NCBI RefSeq assembly: GCF_036013645.1
Contig: NZ_CP107869.1
Coordinates: 1,054,001 to 1,118,000 of the forward strand
DNA length: 64,000 bases
Source of the DNA: Streptomyces sp. NBC_00490
GTDB lineage: Bacteria > Actinomycetota > Actinomycetes > Streptomycetales > Streptomycetaceae
Direction of reading: 5' to 3'
Of this stretch, positions 26,062 through 35,094 are shown in pieces (position 1 is the first letter of the stretch; each line of letters begins with the position of its first letter). The notes beneath the pieces are model-generated. The model searched no databases, had not been told where the DNA came from, and was given only the letters and a program-made list of their open reading frames with translations. The position numbers and the translations under genes were made by a program.

Positions 26062-27483
26062 ATGACCGTGGACAGCAGCCCGGAAACCCAGGCCGCACCC
26101 GCCGCGCCCGTGCCGCAGCAGTCCCTGAGTACCGCCGCCGCACGCAACCTCACCACCACCACGAAGTCCGCCCCGCAGATGCAGGAGATCACCTCCCGCT
26201 GGTTGCTGCGGATGCTCCCCTGGGTCGAGACCGACGGCGGCGCCTACCGGGTCAACCGACGGCTGCGTCATACCGTCGGCGACGGTCGCATCGAGTTCGT
26301 GCAGGAAGGCTCCACGGTCCGTGTGATCCCCCGCGAACTCGGTGAACTGGCATTGCTGCGGGGCTTCGAGGACCTGGACGCCCTCACCGCCCTCGCCGAG
26401 CGCTGCACACAGCGCGACTTCGCTGTCGGCGAGGTCATCGTCGAGCGCGGCAGCCCGGCGGACCGGATCCATCTGATCGCCCACGGACGCATCAGCCAGT
26501 GCACCGAGGGCAAGTACGGCGGAGAGATCCGCCTCGCGGTGCTCGCGGACGGCGACCACTTCGGTGAGCACGCCCTCCTGGACTCCGACGCCCACTACGA
26601 CTACACGGCCACCGCCGAGACGTCCGGCACCCTGCTCACCCTCTCCCGTGGCGACTTCGCCGCCGTGCGGGACTCCGCGCCCCTTCTCCGCGCCCACGTC
26701 ACCGAGTTCAGCTCCGCCACGCGGCGACGGCAGAACAAGCACGGTGAGGCCGAGATCGCCATGTCGGCCGGCCATGTCGGCGAGGCCGATCTGCCGAGCG
26801 CCTTCGTCGACTACGAGCTCAAGCCACGTGAGTACGAACTCTCCGTCGCGCAGACCATTCTGCGGATCCACACCCGGGTCTGCGACCTCTACAACGGCCC
26901 GATGAACCAGACCGAGGAGCAACTCCGGCTGACCGTCGAGGCGTTGCGCGAGCGCCAGGAGCACGAGCTCATCAACAACCGTGAGTTCGGGTTGCTGCAC
27001 AACGCCGACTTCAAGCAGCGCATCCACACGCATTCCGGCCCGCCGACCCCGGACGACATGGACGAGCTGCTGTGTCGCCGCCGCGGCACCAAGTTCTTCC
27101 TCGCCCACCCGAGGACGATCGCCGCGATCGGACGCGGCTTCAACGCCTGCGGGCTCTACCCGGATCACGTCGATCTCGGCGGGCAGTCCGTGCCGGCCTG
27201 GCGCGGGGTCCCGATCCTGCCCTGCAACAAGATCCCGATCAGCAAGGAGCAGACCAGCTCCATCCTCGCCATGCGTACGGGGGAGAAGAACCAAGGGGTC
27301 ATCGGCCTGTGGCAGACAGGGCTGCCGGACGAGGTCGAGCCGGGGCTCTCAGCACGGTTCATGGGCATCAACGAGCAGGCGGTCATCTCCTATCTCGTCA
27401 GCACGTACTACTCCGCCGCGGTGCTCCTGCCCGACGCGCTCGGCGTGATGGAGAACGTGCAGATCGCCCGCGGACGTGGCTGA
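26062..27483 (+). CDS. family 2B encapsulin-type shell protein with cyclic-nucleotide-binding domain
   Basis: A 473-residue protein, first of the 2-MIB operon. A variable Pro/Ala/Gln N-terminus (1-40) precedes an HK97-like N-arm and E-loop region (about 41-95). A Crp-type cyclic-nucleotide-binding domain is inserted at about 105-210 ([41 protein letters not shown]). The HK97-fold remainder (225-473) includes [40 protein letters not shown] and [19 protein letters not shown]. This is the arrangement of family 2B encapsulins (EshA-like proteins), which assemble into icosahedral shells around terpene cyclases. ATG 26062 has AAGGAG upstream. Ligand binding and assembly are inferred from the family. 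Confidence 0.92.
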   Translation: MTVDSSPETQAAPAAPVPQQSLSTAAARNLTTTTKSAPQMQEITSRWLLRMLPWVETDGGAYRVNRRLRHTVGDGRIEFVQEGSTVRVIPRELGELALLRGFEDLDALTALAERCTQRDFAVGEVIVERGSPADRIHLIAHGRISQCTEGKYGGEIRLAVLADGDHFGEHALLDSDAHYDYTATAETSGTLLTLSRGDFAAVRDSAPLLRAHVTEFSSATRRRQNKHGEAEIAMSAGHVGEADLPSAFVDYELKPREYELSVAQTILRIHTRVCDLYNGPMNQTEEQLRLTVEALRERQEHELINNREFGLLHNADFKQRIHTHSGPPTPDDMDELLCRRRGTKFFLAHPRTIAAIGRGFNACGLYPDHVDLGGQSVPAWRGVPILPCNKIPISKEQTSSILAMRTGEKNQGVIGLWQTGLPDEVEPGLSARFMGINEQAVISYLVSTYYSAAVLLPDALGVMENVQIARGRG

Positions 27484-27561
27484 AGGCATGCCACGCGGAA
27501 CGGGCTGACGCCCCCGTCCACGCCGTACGTGCGCTCGCGCCATCGCAGTAAGGAGTAGCAG

Positions 27562-29040
27562 ATGCCCGATTCCGGGCCCCTTGGACCGTCCATCCCCGGG
27601 CAGCGGTCGAAGGCGACGACCGCTGTGCCGGACGTCCCCACGCCGGCGGTCCCCGACCTTCCGACCGCAGCGGGGGCCTTCGGCCTCGCGGCACTACCGC
27701 GTCCGCCGATCACTCCACCGTCCCCTCCCCCGCCGGCCACCGACACGGTGCCCGCCACGCCGCCCGTCCCCGCCGCCGAGCCCTCCCTTCAGCGGGTCCT
27801 GGGCGGACCGACGGGCCTGGGCACGACCTCGCTGTCCCTGGCGGGCACTTCGCAGCCGACGAGCACACCGTCGCCCCCTCCTCCACGTCCGCCGGCTGCT
27901 TCCGCCGAAGCGGCCGCGGCTCCCGTAAGCGACCCCGCTTTTCAGCGGGTCCTGGGCGGGCCGACCGGCCTGGGCACGACCTCGCTGTCTCTGGCCCACA
28001 CTCCGCAGCCGCTGCTGACCGGACCCGCTCCCATGCTCCCCGCCGCCACACCGCCCGCCGAGGGCCAGGCCGTGCCCGGGCTGTACCACCACCCGGTCCC
28101 GGAGCCCGATCCGGTGCGTGTCGAGGAGGTGAGTGCCCGGATCAAGCGCTGGGCCGAGGACGAAGTCCAGCTCTACCCCGAGGAGTGGGAAGGCCAGTTC
28201 GACGGCTTCTCCGTCGGGCGGTACATGGTCGGCTGCCACCCGGACGCTCCCACGGTCGATCACCTGATGATCGCCACCCGGCTGATGGTCGCGGAGAACG
28301 CCGTCGACGACTGCTACTGCGAGGACCACGGCGGCTCGCCCGTCGGCCTCGGCGGACGCCTTCTCCTGGCGCACACCGCGCTCGATCCTCTCCACACCAC
28401 CCCGGAGTACGCACCGGCGTGGGAGGAGTCGCTCGGCTCGGATCCTCCGCGGCGCGCCTATCGCAGCGCGATGGACTACTTCGTCCGGATGGCCACGCCC
28501 TCCCAGATCGACCGCTACCGCCACGACATGGCTCGGCTGCATCTGGGTTATCTGGCCGAGGCCGCCTGGGCCGAGACCGATCACGTCCCTGAGGTGTGGG
28601 AGTACCTGGCGATGCGCCAGTTCAACAACTTCCGCCCCTGCCCCACCATCACCGACACCATCGGAGGCTACGAGCTCCCAGCGGACCTGCACGCGCGGCC
28701 CGAGATGCAGCGGGTCATCGCGCTGGCCGGGAACGCGACCACCATCGTCAACGACCTGTACTCCTACACCAAGGAACTCGCCGCCCCCGGCCGCCATCTG
28801 AACCTGCCGGTGGTGATCGCCGAACGCGAACAGCTCTCGGAGCGCGACGGCTATCTCAAGGCGGTCGAGGTCCACAACGAACTCATGCACGCCTTCGAGG
28901 CGGCAGCGGCCGACCTCGCCGAGGCCTGCCCCCTGCCCCCCGTGGTGCGCTTCCTCAAGGGAGTGGCCGCGTGGGTGGACGGCAACCACGACTGGCACCG
29001 CACCAACACCTACCGATACAGCCTGCCCGCCTTCTGGTAA
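27562..29040 (+). CDS. tpc: 2-methylisoborneol synthase
   Basis: A 492-residue class I terpene cyclase converting 2-methylgeranyl diphosphate to the earthy odorant 2-MIB. Residues 1-175 are a disordered Pro/Ala/Thr-rich extension. It carries an 18-residue motif, QRVLGGPTGLGTTSLSLA, twice (77-94 and 128-145), the second copy following PAF. The catalytic domain follows. The Asp-rich metal motif is DDCYCED (249-255) and the NSE triad is N397/S401/E405 in NDLYSYTKE; the C-terminus is TNTYRYSLPAFW. SCO7700-type synthases have the same cyclase core with a shorter N-terminus. An AAGGAG site precedes ATG 27562. The extension is the probable encapsulin-loading region. Confidence 0.97.
   Translation: MPDSGPLGPSIPGQRSKATTAVPDVPTPAVPDLPTAAGAFGLAALPRPPITPPSPPPPATDTVPATPPVPAAEPSLQRVLGGPTGLGTTSLSLAGTSQPTSTPSPPPPRPPAASAEAAAAPVSDPAFQRVLGGPTGLGTTSLSLAHTPQPLLTGPAPMLPAATPPAEGQAVPGLYHHPVPEPDPVRVEEVSARIKRWAEDEVQLYPEEWEGQFDGFSVGRYMVGCHPDAPTVDHLMIATRLMVAENAVDDCYCEDHGGSPVGLGGRLLLAHTALDPLHTTPEYAPAWEESLGSDPPRRAYRSAMDYFVRMATPSQIDRYRHDMARLHLGYLAEAAWAETDHVPEVWEYLAMRQFNNFRPCPTITDTIGGYELPADLHARPEMQRVIALAGNATTIVNDLYSYTKELAAPGRHLNLPVVIAEREQLSERDGYLKAVEVHNELMHAFEAAAADLAEACPLPPVVRFLKGVAAWVDGNHDWHRTNTYRYSLPAFW
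27790..27843 (+). repeat. first copy of duplicated 18-residue motif in the 2-MIB synthase extension
   Basis: These bases encode QRVLGGPTGLGTTSLSLA (residues 77-94). An identical peptide is encoded 153 bp downstream. The DNA of the two copies is nearly identical too, differing mainly at third positions. Confidence 0.95.
27943..27996 (+). repeat. second copy of duplicated 18-residue motif
   Basis: These bases encode the same 18 residues (128-145), followed by HTPQP where copy 1 has GTSQP. Both copies are flanked by Pro/Ala-rich linkers, as expected of short linear binding motifs in a disordered chain. Confidence 0.95.
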
Positions 29041-29056
29041 GGAAACGGACACCTCA

Positions 29057-29932
29057 GTGACCACAGAAATCACCCCCACCGTCTCCGCGACGATCCCGGC
29101 CCCGGCAACCCCCTACCAAGGGGACATCGCCCGGTACTGGAACACCGAGGCACGGCCGGTGAACCTGCGCCTCGGTGACGTGGACGGGCTCTACCACCAC
29201 CACTACGGCATCGGCGCCGTCGACCATTCCGCGCTCGGCGACCCGGAGCACAGCGCATACGAGAAAAAGCTGATCGCCGAGCTGCACCGGCTCGAGTCCG
29301 CCCAGGCCGAGTTCCTCCTGGGCCACCTCGGCCCCATCACGCCCGAGGACACTCTCGTCGATGCCGGCTGCGGGCGTGGCGGATCCATGGTCATGGCCCA
29401 TCAGCGCTTCGGCTGCAAGGTCGAGGGCGTCACCCTGTCCTCCGCCCAGGCCGACTTCGGCAACGGGCGAGCACAGGAGCTCCGTATCCAGGACCACGTG
29501 CGCTCCCGGGTGTGCAACATGCTCGACACCCCCTTCGAGAAGGGCAGTGTCACCGCCTCGTGGAACAACGAGTCGACCATGTACGTCGACCTGCACGACC
29601 TGTTCGCCGAGCACTCCCGCTTCCTCAAGGTGGGCGGCCGGTACGTGACCATCACCGGCTGCTGGAATCCCCGCTACGGCCAGCCGTCGAAGTGGGTCTC
29701 CCAGATCAACGCCCACTTCGAGTGCAACATCCACTCCCGCCGTGAATACCTGCGGGCCATGGCCGACAACCGCCTCGTGCCGCAGACCGTGATCGACCTG
29801 ACCCCCGACACGTTGCCGTACTGGGAGTTGCGGGCCACGTCCTCACTGGTCACCGGGATCGAGGAGGCGTTCATCGAGTCGTACCGGGACGGCTCCTTCC
29901 AGTACGTGCTGATCGCGGCCGACCGCGTCTGA
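29057..29932 (+). CDS. gppmt: geranyl diphosphate 2-C-methyltransferase
   Basis: A 291-residue SAM-dependent C-methyltransferase that converts geranyl diphosphate to 2-methyl-GPP, the substrate of 2-MIB synthase. The SAM motif is VDAGCGRGGSM (101-111). Family-specific segments include DVDGLYHHHYGIG, GVTLSSAQADFGN, WNNESTMYVD and the aromatic CWNPRYG. GTG start at 29057, 16 bp after the synthase stop, so it is the third gene of the operon. The N-terminus (1-20, Thr/Pro/Ala-rich) is short. I do not see the 18-residue motif there, so this enzyme is not obviously a shell cargo. Confidence 0.97.
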   Translation: MTTEITPTVSATIPAPATPYQGDIARYWNTEARPVNLRLGDVDGLYHHHYGIGAVDHSALGDPEHSAYEKKLIAELHRLESAQAEFLLGHLGPITPEDTLVDAGCGRGGSMVMAHQRFGCKVEGVTLSSAQADFGNGRAQELRIQDHVRSRVCNMLDTPFEKGSVTASWNNESTMYVDLHDLFAEHSRFLKVGGRYVTITGCWNPRYGQPSKWVSQINAHFECNIHSRREYLRAMADNRLVPQTVIDLTPDTLPYWELRATSSLVTGIEEAFIESYRDGSFQYVLIAADRV

Positions 29933-29967
29933 CACACCATCAGACGCTGCACACGGCAGCCAGTAAG

Positions 29968-29995
29968 CGTGGCGGCCCGCCCTGGGGCCGCCACG
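29968..29995 (+). terminator. terminator of the 2-MIB operon
   Basis: A perfect 11-bp stem (CGTGGCGGCCC at 29968-29978 and GGGCCGCCACG at 29985-29995) with a 6-base loop, 35 bp past the methyltransferase stop. It has no U tract, as is usual in Streptomyces. Confidence 0.8.
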
Positions 29996-30182
29996 TCCGG
30001 ATCCCCGTGCCCGTACGGGAGAGGGCTTCTGACGGGTGAAGTGGGTGCATCCCGCCTGCAGTTCGGCATGTCGACGTCCAAGGGCCCGGTTGCTAAGTTG
30101 ATCGCGCCCAGCGAGAACGGCCGAACTAGTAGATATGGTGATGCAATTGAGTGAAACAGGAAAAAGCGGTAGAGGGAGCGGC

Positions 30183-31208
30183 ATGAGCCGTCGCACTCTC
30201 CTTCGGACCGGGACCGGAATAGTCGCCGCCGCGAGCGGCGGCTTTTCGTTGTTGACGGCACAGACGGCGCACGCGGTGGTAGACCCTTCGCAGCACTTCG
30301 TCTTCGAAGGGGACGGCGACGATCCCGTCGTACGAAAGACCCTCCACCAGCCCTACTGGGCGATGCAGTCCTTCGCCTTCGACCATGTCCACGGGCACAT
30401 CTACTTCGTGCAGACCAAGCCCGGAAGCAGCACCGGCGACCTCTGGGTGAGCAGGACCGACTTCAGCGGCAACGTACTGGGCTCCATGGCTCTGCACTCG
30501 TTCGACCACGGCTCCTCGATCGGCATCCAGCCGGATACGTCCGGCTCTCCCTACATCTGGCTCGCCGGCGACTACCGGAGCCTGAGCTCCGGCACAGCCC
30601 CCAACAGCCACACGATCTGCCGCATCAAGTACCAGGACGGCGGGCTGCTCGACTACCACACCAGTGCCGGCATCATGGAATTCAAGATCGGCCTCTCCGA
30701 TTTCCTGGACTGCCCGCGACCGTCGATCGACCCCTACACGAACATGCTGCTTCTGCGGTACATGGGGACGACAAGTCCGTGGCGCCTCGCGCTGTTCCAC
30801 CTCTCCGACGTCATGGCGCGAGGCATCAACGACAACACCAAGCCCCAGGCCAAGCGCGCCTTGCCGACCAATGCCCAACTGGGTCTCAGCGAGTCCGACC
30901 TCTTCCAGGGCGTGACCTCGTACGGCCAGTACGCTTACCTCTCCTACGGTGGTGCACCCGCGACGCCCTCGGACCCGGCCAGGCCGTCCTATCTGGTCCG
31001 TCTCGACATGAACCAGACCGGCGGGCAGTACAACGAGAAGTTCCTGACGACCGCGGGCAGCTCACTGCCCGGGCGCGAACCTCAGGGAATGGCGATCTGG
31101 CGGTCCTCCAGCGGCCCGCGCCTCGCGTTCGGGTTCTCCAGCAAGATTGCCGTCAACCCTGACGAGTTCCAGGCGACCGTCTTCTACAAGAGCGACCTCG
31201 CCGGGTGA
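30183..31208 (+). CDS. Tat-exported protein of the streptomycete 'teichoic acid biosynthesis protein C' type
   Basis: A 341-residue exported protein. ATG 30183 is preferred over upstream starts because GAGGGAG lies 5 bases before it and it gives a clean Tat signal SRRTLLRTGTGIVAAASGGF. The mature domain has repeated beta-strand patterns typical of a propeller: QSFAFDHVHGHIYFVQTKPG, GDLWVSRTDFSGNVLGSMAL, SFDHGSSIGIQPD, QGMAIWRSSSGPRLAFGFSS. Similar proteins in Streptomyces are annotated, doubtfully, as teichoic acid biosynthesis protein C. The role is unknown, and no other teichoic acid gene is nearby. Confidence 0.8.
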   Translation: MSRRTLLRTGTGIVAAASGGFSLLTAQTAHAVVDPSQHFVFEGDGDDPVVRKTLHQPYWAMQSFAFDHVHGHIYFVQTKPGSSTGDLWVSRTDFSGNVLGSMALHSFDHGSSIGIQPDTSGSPYIWLAGDYRSLSSGTAPNSHTICRIKYQDGGLLDYHTSAGIMEFKIGLSDFLDCPRPSIDPYTNMLLLRYMGTTSPWRLALFHLSDVMARGINDNTKPQAKRALPTNAQLGLSESDLFQGVTSYGQYAYLSYGGAPATPSDPARPSYLVRLDMNQTGGQYNEKFLTTAGSSLPGREPQGMAIWRSSSGPRLAFGFSSKIAVNPDEFQATVFYKSDLAG

Positions 31209-31464
31209 GCAACTCGTGCTGAACACCGGCAGGTTGGTGCCGCGGCAACTGAAGCGCTCCGGGGTGGTCCTGAGCTACCCACCCACCCCTGAGCCGTCCA
31301 GTGAGCTACCGTGCGGAACAACTGGCTCCGTCCGAACGTAGTATCTCAAGACCAAGCAGCTCTGCACCTACATGGTCCATCGTCCGCGAGCCATGTACGC
31401 AATCCGCCCAGGAACTCGCTTGCCGCAGGTACTTGGGCAGGGAGTTCAAGGAGAGGTCGACAAC

Positions 31465-32136
31465 ATGTCCGAGAACACCGCCACGTCCACGGAACTAACG
31501 TCCCAGTACACCGCCCAGGTAACCACCGACCTTGAGCGCAACCTCAAAGAGCAAGAGCGCATCCACCAGGAAATCGCCGCCCTGCAGCAGCAGTTGGCCA
31601 CCTTGCAGCATGACCACTCGGTACTCGTGAACATGCACCAGGCACTCGGCCTCACTGTGCCCACCGCCGAGCCCGTGCCCACCGTCGAGCCCGAGCCCGA
31701 GCCCACCGCCGAGGCTGACACCTCCCCCGCACCGGCTCCCGCCAAGAAGGCCGGCACCCGTCGGTCCCGCCAGCCGAAGAAGGCCACCACTTCCAAGGCT
31801 CCCAAGACTCCCAAAGCTCCCAAGGCCTCCACGTCGACCGCCGCGAAGTCCGAAGCCAAGTCCGGGGAGCCCACGCTGGTCAGCTTGATCCGCGACCACC
31901 TCGCCGCACAGAGCGAACCCCGCTCCACGGCCGAGATCGCCGCCGCGATGGGCCAGACCCACCCTGACCGCGGTATCAAGGCCACCGTGGTGCGGACCAC
32001 CCTTGAAGGGCTCGTGGCCAAGGGCCTGGTTCAGCGCGTCAAGCAGGGCAGTTCGGTCTACTACACCGCCTCCGACGCGGGACAGCCCGCCGAGGAGCAG
32101 GCGTCGACGGACGCGCAGACCGACACCGCCAAGTAA
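31465..32136 (+). CDS. coiled-coil, Lys/Pro-rich, winged-helix DNA-binding-like protein
   Basis: A 223-residue protein of three parts. An N-terminal coiled coil covers about 15-55 (RNLKEQERIHQEIAALQQQL). A disordered acidic-then-basic linker contains AKKAGTRRSRQPKKATTSKA and repeated KAPK/KTPK units like a histone H1 tail (about 62-135). A winged-helix domain ends it, with LVSLIRDHLAAQSEPRSTAE, AAAMGQTHPDRGIKATVVRT and LEGLVAKGLVQRV. The combination suggests an oligomeric DNA-associated regulator or nucleoid protein. ATG 31465 has AAGGAGAGG upstream. I do not know a named family member. Confidence 0.8.
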   Translation: MSENTATSTELTSQYTAQVTTDLERNLKEQERIHQEIAALQQQLATLQHDHSVLVNMHQALGLTVPTAEPVPTVEPEPEPTAEADTSPAPAPAKKAGTRRSRQPKKATTSKAPKTPKAPKASTSTAAKSEAKSGEPTLVSLIRDHLAAQSEPRSTAEIAAAMGQTHPDRGIKATVVRTTLEGLVAKGLVQRVKQGSSVYYTASDAGQPAEEQASTDAQTDTAK

Positions 32137-32155
32137 CCAGCCCGGACCGCCGGCA

Positions 32156-32179
32156 GCGTGCGCCCGAGAGGGCGCACGC
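32156..32179 (+). terminator. terminator hairpin
   Basis: A perfect 10-bp stem (GCGTGCGCCC/GGGCGCACGC) with a GAGA tetraloop, 20 bp after the winged-helix gene stop. Confidence 0.75.
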
Positions 32180-32436
32180 GCCGACCGTGTGCGCGCCAGG
32201 CCGACGCCGTAGTCATGGCCGCGCGAGCCGCCACCCAACAGTCCGTCGGTGAACAGTGCACCGCCATGGGAGCCATGCTTGCCGGACCCGTCCACGACCT
32301 TGGCAGCAACGTTCCCACCCCAGGACTGACCGAGCACGCGGGTCCGCTGGATGCCTGCGACAGTGGCGCACCATCGCACCGAGCGGCGCGATGTGAGAAA
32401 CCCACGCGCCGCCCGGATCACGAGGACAGGTGTGGG

Positions 32437-34704
32437 TCAGGGGGTCAACTGCCAGCGCGCGATGTACCCGATGTCGATGGACGCCCGGTCCTGCACGCGC
32501 AGGGTCCAGGTGCCGTTGAGCGGTTGTGCGGAGGCGTCGACCGTGAAGGTCTGGTCGACGTTGTCGGCGGATCCGCCCGTGCGGTTGAGCAGGGAGTAGA
32601 CGGTGCCGTTCGGGCCGACGAGGTCGACGGTGAGGTCACCGCGGTAGGTGTGGACGATGTTGACGTAGACCGTGGTGGTCGCGGAGGCGTTGCCGTCGCG
32701 GCCCGTGATGGTCACCGGCGACTCGACGGCGGCGCCGTTGTCGGGGATGTCCACGCGGGTGGCGTTGGCGTAGACGTAGGCGATCTGCCAGGTGAAGGTG
32801 TCCGAGGCGGTCGCCCCGGTGCTGTCGGTCACGGTGATTGTGACGTCGTTGGTGCCGAGGGTGGTGGGTGTGCCGCTGATCAGGCCGCTCGGGCTGATGC
32901 TGAGGCCGTCGGGCAGGCCGGAGGCCTCGTAGGTCAGGGAGGCGCCGGTGTTGGTGGTGTAGGCGTCCAGCTGGAGGCTGACGGTCTGGTTGACGCCACT
33001 GATCTGGTCGGCGGTCGGGGCGAGATTGACGCCGAGGGCGATGCGGTTGCCGACGTTCGTCGCGGCCCAGGCGTCGGCGACGGCGAGGTAGGTGGGGCTG
33101 TAGGCGCCGAACAGGTCGGCGGTGGCCGACAGGGTGGCGGTGCGGGCGCCGGCGTAGTCGGTCGTCGAGGTCATGTACGTCGTGAGTGCGCGGTACCAGA
33201 TGGCGGCGGCGTTCTGGACGCCGATGCCGGTGACAGGTTGGCCGTCGTACGTCGGGCTGTCGTAGTCCACGCCGTTGACGGTCTTGGCGCCGCTGCCCTC
33301 GGAGAGCAGGTAGAAGAAGTGGTTGGCGGGGCCGGAGGAGTAGTGGACGTCGATGCCGCCCAGGGTGGGACTCCAGTTGTCGCGGGAGTCACCGTCCTTG
33401 GAGGGCTTGTCCATGTAGCGCAGCGGGGTGCCGTCACCATTGATGTCGATCTTCTCGCCGACGAGGTAGTCGGCGGGGTCGGCCGGGAGGTTCTCGGAGA
33501 ACTCGACGGCGGCGGCGAAGATGTCGGAGGTCGCTTCGTTGAGGCCGCCGGACTCGCCCGAGTACACCAGGCCCGCGGTGGCGGCGGTGACCCCGTGGCT
33601 CATCTCGTGGGCGGCCACGTCGAGCGCGGTCAGCGGGTGGGTGTTGCCCGAGCCGTCGCCGTACGTCATGCAGAAGCAGGAGTCCTGCCAGAAGGCGTTG
33701 ACGTAGTTGTTGCCGTAGTGGGCGCGGCTGTAGGCGGCGACACCGTCGTTGCGGATGCCGTTGCGGCCGTGGTTGTCCTTGAAGTAGTCCCAGGTGGCCG
33801 CGGCGCCGAAGGCCACGTCGACGCCAGCGGTCTGGCGGTTGGACGGCTGGCCATCGCCCCAGACATCGTTGTCGTCCGTGAACAGGGCGCCGGTGCCCGA
33901 GGTGCCCTGGTTGAGGTCGTACGTCTTCTGTCCGGCGCGGTCGGGGTCGACGAGCTGGTACGTCGACCCGGACAGAGTGCTGCCCAGCGGGACTTCGCCG
34001 GCGTACTGGCCCGTGCCGGAGCCGGTGTGCACCTGCTCGGCGGCCTGGAGCTGCTTGCCGGTGGCGGCGTCGCTGACGATCTGGAGTTCGCTGGGGGTGC
34101 CGTCCTCCTGGACGCCCTCGACGACGGTTTCCCAGGCCAGTACGGGCTTGCCGCTGCCGGCCCAGACCACCAGGCGGGGCGCCTGTTCCGTCTCGGAACC
34201 CTTGACGTCGGCGTTCTTCGAGACAGCGAGGGCCTTGGCGGCGGCGCCGGCGGCCGAGATCTTCGGGCTGAGCGAAGGCACCTGGAGGCGGGCCGCGTTC
34301 GCCTTGGTGACGGTCGTACGGCCGCTCCTGTCGTGGACGACCAGGTCGCCGCCGAGGACGGGCAGTCCGGCGTAGGTGCGCTCGTAGCGGGTGTGCAGGG
34401 TGCCGTCGGCGTCCTTGATGACGTCCTTGACGACGAGCTTCTCCTTGGCGCCGAGGCCGATGTGCCGCGCCGTGCCGGCCGCCGCGGACCGGGCGCTCTT
34501 CATCAGGGCGGTGCGGCGGGCGGGTGTCAGAGAAGGCTGGGCGGCGCCGGCCCGGGGGGTGGCGGTGATCTTCGTGGGGCCCGGGTCCGCCGGGGCCGCG
34601 ACGGCGATGTCGGGGGCGGACAGGGCGAGCAGGGACCCTACGGCCGTGAGGGCGAGGGCGGTGGCGCGTCTGCGCCGGACAAGAGCGCGGTGTCGCAGGG
34701 GCAA
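32437..34704 (-). CDS. secreted M4 (thermolysin-type) metallopeptidase with Ig-like and P-type C-terminal domains
   Basis: A 755-residue preproenzyme. The start is an unusual TTG at 34704, chosen because AAGGAG lies exactly 6 bases upstream and the protein then begins with a basic signal peptide (RHRALVRRRRATALALTAVG). An FTP/PepSY propeptide covers about 40-220. The catalytic domain has the zinc motif HEMSH (H366, E367, H370) and GGLNEATSD (E390, third ligand). An Ig-like putative binding domain (YEASGLPDGLSISPSGLISG) and a proprotein-convertase P-type domain (VDIPDNGAAVESPVTITG, HTYRGDLTVDLVGPNG) complete it. It is an extracellular neutral protease, active after propeptide removal. Confidence 0.93.
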   Translation of the reverse strand: MPLRHRALVRRRRATALALTAVGSLLALSAPDIAVAAPADPGPTKITATPRAGAAQPSLTPARRTALMKSARSAAAGTARHIGLGAKEKLVVKDVIKDADGTLHTRYERTYAGLPVLGGDLVVHDRSGRTTVTKANAARLQVPSLSPKISAAGAAAKALAVSKNADVKGSETEQAPRLVVWAGSGKPVLAWETVVEGVQEDGTPSELQIVSDAATGKQLQAAEQVHTGSGTGQYAGEVPLGSTLSGSTYQLVDPDRAGQKTYDLNQGTSGTGALFTDDNDVWGDGQPSNRQTAGVDVAFGAAATWDYFKDNHGRNGIRNDGVAAYSRAHYGNNYVNAFWQDSCFCMTYGDGSGNTHPLTALDVAAHEMSHGVTAATAGLVYSGESGGLNEATSDIFAAAVEFSENLPADPADYLVGEKIDINGDGTPLRYMDKPSKDGDSRDNWSPTLGGIDVHYSSGPANHFFYLLSEGSGAKTVNGVDYDSPTYDGQPVTGIGVQNAAAIWYRALTTYMTSTTDYAGARTATLSATADLFGAYSPTYLAVADAWAATNVGNRIALGVNLAPTADQISGVNQTVSLQLDAYTTNTGASLTYEASGLPDGLSISPSGLISGTPTTLGTNDVTITVTDSTGATASDTFTWQIAYVYANATRVDIPDNGAAVESPVTITGRDGNASATTTVYVNIVHTYRGDLTVDLVGPNGTVYSLLNRTGGSADNVDQTFTVDASAQPLNGTWTLRVQDRASIDIGYIARWQLTP

Positions 34705-35090
34705 CGAGTTCTCCTTCGAAACGACGGCCGGCCCGGGATCGGGGGCCGCGGACGAGACGGAGCGGCGGGGTACGCCGGTCCGGAGCGCTGCACGGCAGGC
34801 GGGTGGAAGGAGGCGGGGGGTGGTTGTTGAGCGGTTGCTCCGCGTGGTGATTCGGTCAAGGAACGGTGAACTTCCGCAGAAGGGTGGCACTGCGTGCACA
34901 GTTTTGTCATGGGAATGCCAAAGCAACGGCTGGAATTGACCATGACGATCAGGCAAATCAGCACTGACGGCGACGGTTTTCGGCCTCACCTCGGACACGG
35001 GCACGGTGCAGCCGAAGAGGCTCGGGTTCCCGGCGACTATGGACCGCATCGCCCTCTGAGCCCGCAGGCCGGCGCCCGTATCGCGTTGCC
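34705..35090. other. intergenic region and leader of the M4 protease
   Basis: Nearly 390 bp with no gene. It must contain the protease promoter and a fairly long 5' leader. The stretch around 34900-34960 is less GC-rich than its surroundings. I find no confident -35/-10 pair on the minus strand. Confidence 0.4.
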
Positions 35091-35094
35091 GCGA

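Noticed and set aside
32230..32400. Minus-strand fragment with RVLGQSWGGNVAAK, like an alpha/beta-hydrolase nucleophile elbow
   Set aside because: Only about 15 residues resemble the family and the sequence on both sides does not; too weak to call a remnant.
32158..34830. An 890-codon open frame on the plus strand
   Set aside because: Antisense to the M4 protease; Gly/Val/Asp-rich low-complexity translation caused by GC-biased third positions, with no domain.
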